Assembly (NCBI GenBank): GCA_022728415.1
Contig: JAIJJM010000077.1
Span: 1-8,287 of the forward strand
DNA: 8,287 bases
Source: Collinsella sp.
GTDB taxonomy: Bacteria; Actinomycetota; Coriobacteriia; Coriobacteriales; Coriobacteriaceae
Reading direction: 5' to 3'
Shown here: positions 4,669 through 8,287 of the stretch, in pieces
Numbering within the stretch: the stretch's first letter is position 1
Layout of the letters: each line of letters opens with the position of its first letter
Notes under the pieces: model-generated
Told to the model about the DNA's origin: nothing
The model's database searches: none
The model's input: only the letters and a program-made list of their open reading frames with translations
Position numbers and translations under genes: made by a program

Positions 4669-5576
4669 TTGTCGTCTCCTTCCTTGGATTGGTTTTGCGA
4701 AACCTGCATGATCTCCCACACGTCCGCGTCCTCCGACAAGCCGGACGCGAGACGGTAGAAATCACTGAACCGGTAAAGCGTATTGCTGTACGCATCCTCG
4801 CCCTGCTGGGGCAACTGGCCTCGATGTATCCAACTACGCAAAGTGCTGCGGTTCACGCGCATTCCGCACGCCTTGATGATGTCCAACAGTTCGCCACGGG
4901 TTCTCACCGCCTCCGATTGGAGGAGACGTTTCACCCGTTCCGCCCTGATGAGGGCGACCGGCATACTGAACCCGCATTTCGGGCATTTCGCCGTCTCCGC
5001 GTCCGCGTAGCAGGAGAGCTGGCCCAAGCACTTGTCGGCGGGGCATGGCCCGTACAATACGGTTTCCCCGTCATCGTCCGTGAGAAAACGACGCAGCTTG
5101 CGTGTCAGACTGTGAACCAGTTCCGCGTACACGGGGGTGCTGGAATGCTCCATGAGTTTCGGATGATTGGCGATACGGTGAACCATGTCCGACAGTGGCG
5201 TGGACTCGGGCAGATTGATTTTCAGACTGCGCATCCACTCGTACAACGTGCCTTGCAACCCCGGATAACCGTGGTCATCGTCCGCGTACAGCAGATCATG
5301 CAGGGCTTCGCGCAACGGTGCGGGAGCGGTGCCGGATTGACCGCCGCCACCGTTCTTGTGCCCGTAGGCGCGGTTGATGCGATACTCGCACAGGTCGGGC
5401 AGACTGCGGTCCAACCATCGCAGGTCGCCGGTCAACTGGCTGGCGTGCTTGTCGCACAGGAGATTCAGATTCGGTTCGACGCCATGTCCGATAAGCGGTG
5501 ACGGCGCGTCGGTGACGATATCCCGCCAGCAACCGTGGTAGCGGCAGAGCCTCGTGTTTTCAGGGGAAAAAGACAA
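4665..5576 (-). CDS. Phage protein with two Cys clusters and a C-terminal helix-turn-helix
   Basis: The 303-aa product appears to be a DNA-binding protein. An N-terminal cluster C11-x4-C16 with C41-x2-H44 could bind zinc, and a second cluster, C178, C183, C189, C198 and C201 (ending CPKCG), looks like a zinc ribbon. Residues about 227-278 (GELLDIIKACGMRVNRSTLRSWIHRGQLP, then YRFSDFYRLA) look like a helix-turn-helix that picks a DNA site. The middle is helical. Similar proteins occur in actinobacterial prophages without a defined role. The only start that fits is TTG at 5574-5576; an in-frame TAG lies just upstream, and the ribosome-binding site is weak. The 68-bp spacer before it breaks the overlap chain. 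It is translationally coupled to the antirepressor. Confidence 0.8.
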   Translation of the reverse strand: MSFSPENTRLCRYHGCWRDIVTDAPSPLIGHGVEPNLNLLCDKHASQLTGDLRWLDRSLPDLCEYRINRAYGHKNGGGGQSGTAPAPLREALHDLLYADDDHGYPGLQGTLYEWMRSLKINLPESTPLSDMVHRIANHPKLMEHSSTPVYAELVHSLTRKLRRFLTDDDGETVLYGPCPADKCLGQLSCYADAETAKCPKCGFSMPVALIRAERVKRLLQSEAVRTRGELLDIIKACGMRVNRSTLRSWIHRGQLPQQGEDAYSNTLYRFSDFYRLASGLSEDADVWEIMQVSQNQSKEGDDK

Positions 5577-5644
5577 ACTGACCTAGACCTTCACTCATTA
5601 AGAGCTTCGGACGTGTCAGCAAGACCAATAATGCACGGGCGTCT

Positions 5645-6139
5645 CTAGTTTTCCAAATGTGGTTCGGCGTGTCGCGGCAGTATGTCACCCAACCCCAAGT
5701 CGCCCGCGCCGAGGAAATGCCGTACCGGTGTACGCCGCTTCGGCTTCGCCGGCTCCAACTCCAACGGGTTGCGACTCGAGGCCGTGATTCGAGCCGCCTC
5801 CTCGGGTTGACGGCCCAACATGCGTTGACGCCGGTACAGCCACGCCGCGTCACCCTCCAAGCCCCGCGCATCGCACTCACGCGCGATCTCCGCCTCCGAG
5901 GGCTTCGCCTTATTGCGCAATTGGCGAATCATCGCGTTCACATCGCCAGAGCCCATCCAACGGCCTGAATCGTTGTCGGCGTAGAAGCGTTTAACGGCCT
6001 CCATGCACTCGGCCAATGTCACGTCCGCGCGAAGCTCCTCGTGGAACGATTCGACCGAGAGCTTGTCCAATCGTGCGTTGCCATGATGGGTGTTGATTTT
6101 CGCCATCACCAAGGCGGCTTCCTGCAAAGTGAGACTCAT
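5645..6139 (-). CDS. Probable phage helicase loader (G39P-like)
   Basis: The 164-aa product begins with a helical domain, residues about 1-78 (LQEAALVMAKINTHHG, SFHEELRADVTLAECMEAVKRFY, then WMGSGDVNAMIRQLRNK). It follows the helix pattern of the G39P/loader-and-inhibitor family, which brings the replicative helicase to the phage origin. The C-terminal half is basic and proline-rich (PAKPKRRTPVRHF), likely disordered, as in G39P where the tail contacts the helicase. Position supports the call: ATG 6139 shares ATGA with the replication initiator gene, and AAGGA lies five bases upstream. The identification is from pattern and context, not from a search. It could instead be another early phage protein. 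The frame ends in TAG and appears intact. Confidence 0.68.
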   Translation of the reverse strand: MSLTLQEAALVMAKINTHHGNARLDKLSVESFHEELRADVTLAECMEAVKRFYADNDSGRWMGSGDVNAMIRQLRNKAKPSEAEIARECDARGLEGDAAWLYRRQRMLGRQPEEAARITASSRNPLELEPAKPKRRTPVRHFLGAGDLGLGDILPRHAEPHLEN

Positions 6140-7008
6140 TCGATTCCTTCGATTTGTAGATCATCTTGCGTGGGCTGTTGTCCGAGGTCGTGAATGAAAC
6201 CAGCGTTATACATCGCGTTGCTCGTGACTGGCGGCAGCTCCGCCCGCCTAGGCGGCTTGGGTTTGTTCTTCCAGCCCCCATCGCGCAGCCAACGTGCGGC
6301 TTGCGGAATGAACTGCGGCTCGGTACCGGAATTAGCCAGCATTTGCGCGCCGGCTATGAGGGCCGTGAGCGATGGCCGGTCTTGTCGCCTGTGCCTGACT
6401 TTTCTGAAAACCCTGATGGCGGCTTCCTCGTAGTCATGATTCGGATAGACCTCCCAGAACTGTTTGAACTCGGCATCGGCCTCAACGTGAATCTCGTCGG
6501 CCTGTATGTTTTCTTCGCCGTCCCCCTCCTGGGGGACTACAGGGGGTATATCTGTTCCTCTGTTCCTCTGTTCCTCTGTTCCTCTGTTCCGGGCGGAAGT
6601 TTTCGGAAGATTACCGCAATTTTCCGCAATCTTCAGCAAGGGCCTGGAATCGGCATCAGGACGCGGAAAACGAGGTTTCATCGGGTGGCTGATTTGCTGG
6701 TGCTTGTCCCAATTCGTTAAATAGACAAGATTAACGTCTTTGCCTGATATTTTGGCGGTGTAAATCTGCACCATACCCCGCTCGAAAAGGCTTCCGAAAA
6801 CTTCCGTAATTTTCTGTAAAGTTCCGTAAGCGTCGCTGGCGAGGTGCGAAGCGAACACGTCGGCGGCGAAATCGACAACATTGTATTTGCCCACTCCGTT
6901 GTCATCGACGTAGTTCATCAGCCCAATGAACATCAACTGGCCGAAATCGTCAAGGCTGGTGAAGTCATCGCTGCGCCAAATATCAGGCTTGATTGATCTT
7001 ATTCTCAT
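6136..7008 (-). CDS. Phage replication initiator / replisome organizer
   Basis: The 290-aa product starts MRIRSIKPDIWRSDDF and continues with LMFIGLMNYVDDNGVG, the hallmark opening of phage replication initiation proteins with a winged-helix DNA-binding domain (about 1-118). A low-complexity linker (about 119-180), containing RNRGTEEQRNRGT, leads to a C-terminal domain with FWEVYP (184-189), AAIRVFRKV and ARWLRDGGW (238-246). This FWxxYP...WLxxGxW pattern is common in phage primosome proteins that recruit the helicase. It should bind the phage origin and recruit the downstream loader. ATG 7008 shares ATGA with the previous gene, and AGGAG lies seven bases upstream. The gene carries repeat arrays at 6551-6590, 6591-6640 and 6791-6830, consistent with an internal origin. 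Confidence 0.88.
   Translation of the reverse strand: MRIRSIKPDIWRSDDFTSLDDFGQLMFIGLMNYVDDNGVGKYNVVDFAADVFASHLASDAYGTLQKITEVFGSLFERGMVQIYTAKISGKDVNLVYLTNWDKHQQISHPMKPRFPRPDADSRPLLKIAENCGNLPKTSARNRGTEEQRNRGTDIPPVVPQEGDGEENIQADEIHVEADAEFKQFWEVYPNHDYEEAAIRVFRKVRHRRQDRPSLTALIAGAQMLANSGTEPQFIPQAARWLRDGGWKNKPKPPRRAELPPVTSNAMYNAGFIHDLGQQPTQDDLQIEGIE
6520..6537. repeat. GC-rich hairpin inside the initiator gene
   Basis: GTCCCCC (6520-6526) and GGGGGAC (6531-6537) form a perfect 7-bp stem with a 4-base loop (TCCT). It codes for VPQEGD in the initiator linker and lies 14 bp from the octamer array. It could be chance from codons, but next to a candidate origin it might be a single-strand initiation structure or a transcript pause site. 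Confidence 0.5.
6551..6590 (-). repeat. Five perfect tandem copies of an 8-bp repeat
   Basis: On the plus strand TCTGTTCC is repeated exactly five times (40 bp); on the coding strand this is GGAACAGA. The unit is not a multiple of three, so the protein repeats every eight codons (RNRGTEEQ then RNRGT). It lies in the linker of the initiator. Gain or loss of one unit would shift the reading frame, and three units would keep it. Short polar repeats of this kind are familiar in phage initiator linkers. Confidence 0.95.
6591..6640. other. 10-bp-periodic repeat array A (candidate origin iterons)
   Basis: Cut into tens from 6591, the plus strand gives five related units: GGGCGGAAGT, TTTCGGAAGA, TTACCGCAAT, TTTCCGCAAT, CTTCAGCAAG. 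Positions 4 (C), 6 (G) and 8 (A) are the same in all five, and short T/A runs recur every 10 bp, about one helical turn, which favours bent DNA. The period does not fit the codon period. The array directly abuts the octamer repeat inside the initiator gene, as iterons sit inside lambda O. Confidence 0.6.
6791..6830. other. 10-bp-periodic repeat array B (candidate origin iterons)
   Basis: Four consecutive 10-bp units on the plus strand, CTTCCGAAAA, CTTCCGTAAT, TTTCTGTAAA and GTTCCGTAAG, share TTC at positions 2-4, G at 6 and AA at 8-9. The first 16 bases (6791-6806) are an exact reverse complement of 6594-6609 in array A, so the two arrays form a long-range inverted pair about 180 bp apart. 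Array B encodes part of the initiator's DNA-binding domain (about residues 60-73). Confidence 0.6.
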
Positions 7009-7250
7009 TTCGTTGCTCCTATCAGCCAGTACGTGTAATCGGGGAACACCATTTGCATGAACGTCCAGCAGACGCCATACGTTGCGGAAGCCGCTATCAA
7101 TCCAAAGGAGAAAGCAATGATTATCATCACGTCGGCGACTTCATCGAATAGGGATATGCCCCATTTCCTGAATAGGTAGCGGAACACCTGTATCCCGATG
7201 ATGAAGAGCACGACCAGTTCGATGAAATGCGCCAGACCCACCGGACTCAT
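7005..7250 (-). CDS. Small membrane protein with two transmembrane helices
   Basis: The 81-aa product has two clear hydrophobic segments, about residues 5-27 (FIELVVLFIIGIQVF) and 38-62 (VMIIIAFSFGLIAASATYGV), separated by a short basic/acidic loop, RKWGISLFDE. It should sit in the cytoplasmic membrane. There is no signal-peptidase site or lipobox. ATG 7250 shares ATGA with the preceding gene, and AAGGAG lies five bases upstream; its stop overlaps the initiator start. Being in the early replication block makes a holin unlikely. A superinfection-exclusion or membrane-tethering role is possible, but nothing in the sequence proves it. Confidence 0.8.
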   Translation of the reverse strand: MSPVGLAHFIELVVLFIIGIQVFRYLFRKWGISLFDEVADVMIIIAFSFGLIAASATYGVCWTFMQMVFPDYTYWLIGATK

Positions 7251-7633
7251 TCCGTCTCCTTCAACAGTTGACGTAGTGAGTGGATGGCATTCTCATCATG
7301 GGCTTCGGCCATACTGTCCCAGAAATCATGTTCCACGCCGATAGTCGCATTGGCTTTCAGGTGAATCAGAGTCACCCAATCGTAGGGGGAGCGGATGTAG
7401 TCGGTTAGACAACTGTCTGCGTGCCAAGGGTATGCGGCGAAGCTCTCTCCGTTGGCTTTCGCTCTCTGTGCGTACCATAGGGCCTTCTGTAAGTCCTCCT
7501 TGGGATGCCCCTTGTCCTTGTGGCGCCACACGTATTTGATCATGTTGCCCACGTTGAAACTGTATTGTTCGGCCAATAGGATGCATTCGAACGGGCCGTT
7601 CTCGTAATAGTCCGGGTTCACTGCATCTGCCAT
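7247..7633 (-). CDS. DUF3310 / SaV-like phage protein
   Basis: The 128-aa product has the DUF3310 (SaV-like) signature in its first half: VNPDYYENGPFECI (5-18), EQYSFNVGNMIKYVWRHKDKGHPKEDLQKALWY (22-54). The family is common in phage early regions, and as I recall it is related to the T7 gene 1.7 nucleotide kinase, so a role in nucleotide metabolism is possible; the residues seen here do not prove catalysis. The second half (about 65-128) is less conserved, with WVTLIHLKANATIGVEHDFWDSM. ATG 7633 has AAGGAG about seven bases upstream and overlaps the HicA-like gene by 16 bp; its stop shares ATGA with the membrane-protein gene. It looks intact. Confidence 0.87.
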   Translation of the reverse strand: MADAVNPDYYENGPFECILLAEQYSFNVGNMIKYVWRHKDKGHPKEDLQKALWYAQRAKANGESFAAYPWHADSCLTDYIRSPYDWVTLIHLKANATIGVEHDFWDSMAEAHDENAIHSLRQLLKETE

Positions 7634-7818
7634 GATCGTCTCCTTAACGTCTTGATGAAGTTGTGGCGGCTTCGCCAGTCCGATGGCGTGCCGCTCGTCG
7701 CCGTGAGCAGCACGCCGTTGTCGTAGACTTTCCAGTGGCCGGTCGTGGCCCTGACCACCGTGTATCCGTGTGAGGCTATCCAGTGCATGAGTTTCCGGTC
7801 GTCCCCCCGCGCGGTCAT
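7618..7818 (-). CDS. HicA-like small protein, no HicB partner
   Basis: The 66-aa product has the outline of the HicA/YcfA fold (small dsRBD-like): helix DDRKLMHWIASHGY, strand TVVRATTGHWKVY with a GH pair (G27-H28) where HicA has its catalytic histidine, strand NGVLLTATSGTPSDWR, and helix SRHNFIKTLRR. HicA toxins bind and cut mRNA and are normally paired with HicB, but no HicB-like gene is adjacent. Solitary phage versions with a TPSD-type motif may have lost toxicity or act on host RNA. ATG 7818 shares ATGA with the gene before it, with GAGG eight bases upstream. The family call comes from a short motif pattern and is only moderately secure. Confidence 0.72.
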   Translation of the reverse strand: MTARGDDRKLMHWIASHGYTVVRATTGHWKVYDNGVLLTATSGTPSDWRSRHNFIKTLRRRSWQMQ

Positions 7819-8093
7819 GCTTTGAGCCTCATCTTCAACGCGAGACCGTTTTCATGCACGCTGCCCTTATCGAAGCCCATGAAACCGTTGAATAGTTCGT
7901 ATTCGAGCAATACGGTGTCCACGCGGAACTCGTCGTACTGATGGTTTTTGATGCGTTCCATGACAAGCCTCATCGATGCGACGGTATCCCTGCGGTCGGC
8001 CTGTATGGGAATGAGATACGGCCAAAGATTCCATTCGCCCGGATGATCGTTCAGCCAACGGGCGAAATCAACGAGTTTCCTATCTTCCATCAT
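7815..8093 (-). CDS. Hypothetical phage protein (92 aa)
   Basis: I do not recognise this protein. Two adjacent ATG codons (8091-8093 and 8088-8090) are possible starts; the AAGGGG site lies two and five bases before them respectively, so the second may be used, giving 91 residues. The product is soluble and mixed alpha/beta: RKLVDFARWLNDHPGEW, a long helix DTVASMRLVMERIKNHQYDEF, then DTVLLEYELFNGFMGF. There are no cysteines or membrane helices. It follows the partial gene by only seven bases and shares ATGA with the HicA-like gene. Confidence 0.75.
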   Translation of the reverse strand: MMEDRKLVDFARWLNDHPGEWNLWPYLIPIQADRRDTVASMRLVMERIKNHQYDEFRVDTVLLEYELFNGFMGFDKGSVHENGLALKMRLKA

Positions 8094-8099
8094 TTCCCC

Positions 8100-8287
8100 T
8101 TAGGAGCGTTCCCTCACGATATAGTCCGGGTGTTCCCGGCAATAGTCGTATATCAGTTTCAACCATGCGATGGCGCTGTCCACGCTGCCCCAATAGTTCG
8201 GCGGATTGTATTTGCCGCGCAAAACATACAATGGTTCCAAGTAGATGTCTTTCAACGCCTTGTCGATACGGGCTGCGGCCTCCCCGG
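8100..8287 (-). CDS. 3' end of an unidentified minus-strand gene
   Basis: An open frame enters from the right edge and gives 61 codons before TAA at 8102-8100. The tail runs from ARIDKALKDIYLEPLYVLRG through NPPNYWGSVDSAIAWLKLIY to DYCREHPDYIVRERS. Its composition and the seven-base gap to the next start fit an operon gene. It is mostly helical, with no motif I can name. The start and the rest of the protein are outside the window. Confidence 0.7.
   Translation of the reverse strand, partial: GEAAARIDKALKDIYLEPLYVLRGKYNPPNYWGSVDSAIAWLKLIYDYCREHPDYIVRERS

Noticed and set aside
4647..5501. Plus-strand open frame (284 codons) antisense to the HTH protein
   Set aside because: No ribosome-binding site, no recognisable domain, and it covers a minus-strand gene with two ordered cysteine clusters and a helix-turn-helix.
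5560..5880. Arg/Trp-rich minus-strand frame overlapping the helicase-loader gene
   Set aside because: Biased composition, no ribosome-binding site, and it overlaps a better-supported gene. Only its last 13 codons are discussed, as a possible shift context.
6551..6590. CRISPR array
   Set aside because: The 8-bp units are directly adjacent without spacers and lie inside a coding sequence.
6166..6720. Plus-strand open frame rich in CSSVPLF repeats
   Set aside because: It is the reverse reading of the octamer array in the initiator gene, with no ribosome-binding site.
1..8287. tRNA genes, insertion sequences or an integrase
   Set aside because: No cloverleaf, transposase or tyrosine/serine recombinase motif was seen on either strand.

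Overview
The window reads as part of a temperate-phage (prophage) early region from a high-GC Gram-positive host, most likely a Bifidobacterium or a close actinobacterium. This rests on moderately high GC, strong AAGGAG/GGAGG ribosome-binding sites, and phage families (BRO-N/KilAC antirepressor, DUF3310, DUF2513, phage replication initiator) in a form I associate with bifidobacterial prophages. The host is an inference from memory of family sequences; no database was searched.

Layout. Positions 1-1029 carry plus-strand genes: the 3' end of an unidentified gene, then two small, strongly acidic proteins of unknown function (157-501 and 679-1029). A structured leader with a possible H-type pseudoknot lies before the second. 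Positions 1030-1245 are non-coding and hold a 26-bp near-perfect palindrome, tandem GATAAC repeats and a strong bidirectional terminator where the two gene sets converge.

From 8287 down to 1246 everything is on the minus strand in one tightly packed array, mostly joined by 4-nt ATGA/GTGA overlaps. In transcription order: a partial gene, a 92-aa unknown, a HicA-like small protein, a DUF3310/SaV-like protein, a two-helix membrane protein, a phage replication initiator, a probable G39P-like helicase loader, a protein with two cysteine clusters and a helix-turn-helix, an antirepressor split by an in-frame amber codon, an 85-aa unknown, a double zinc-ribbon (Lar-like) protein, a radical SAM protein, a 180-aa unknown, an 88-aa unknown and a DUF2513 protein. 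The promoter is presumably outside the window, beyond 8287. The only larger breaks in the array are at 5577-5644 and at 1865-1912; the second holds a tandem 20-bp operator-like dyad.

How it fits together: the initiator and putative loader form a replication module. The initiator gene contains two arrays of 10-bp-periodic repeats and five copies of an 8-bp repeat, the layout expected of an origin embedded in the initiator gene, as in lambda O. The antirepressor would control the lysis-lysogeny switch. The Lar-like, HicA-like, radical SAM and DUF2513 genes look like early accessory genes acting on the host or its defences. The points most worth checking are the initiator-embedded repeat arrays, the amber codon in the antirepressor, the tandem dyad at 1879-1918, the structured leader at 563-672 and the lone radical SAM enzyme.
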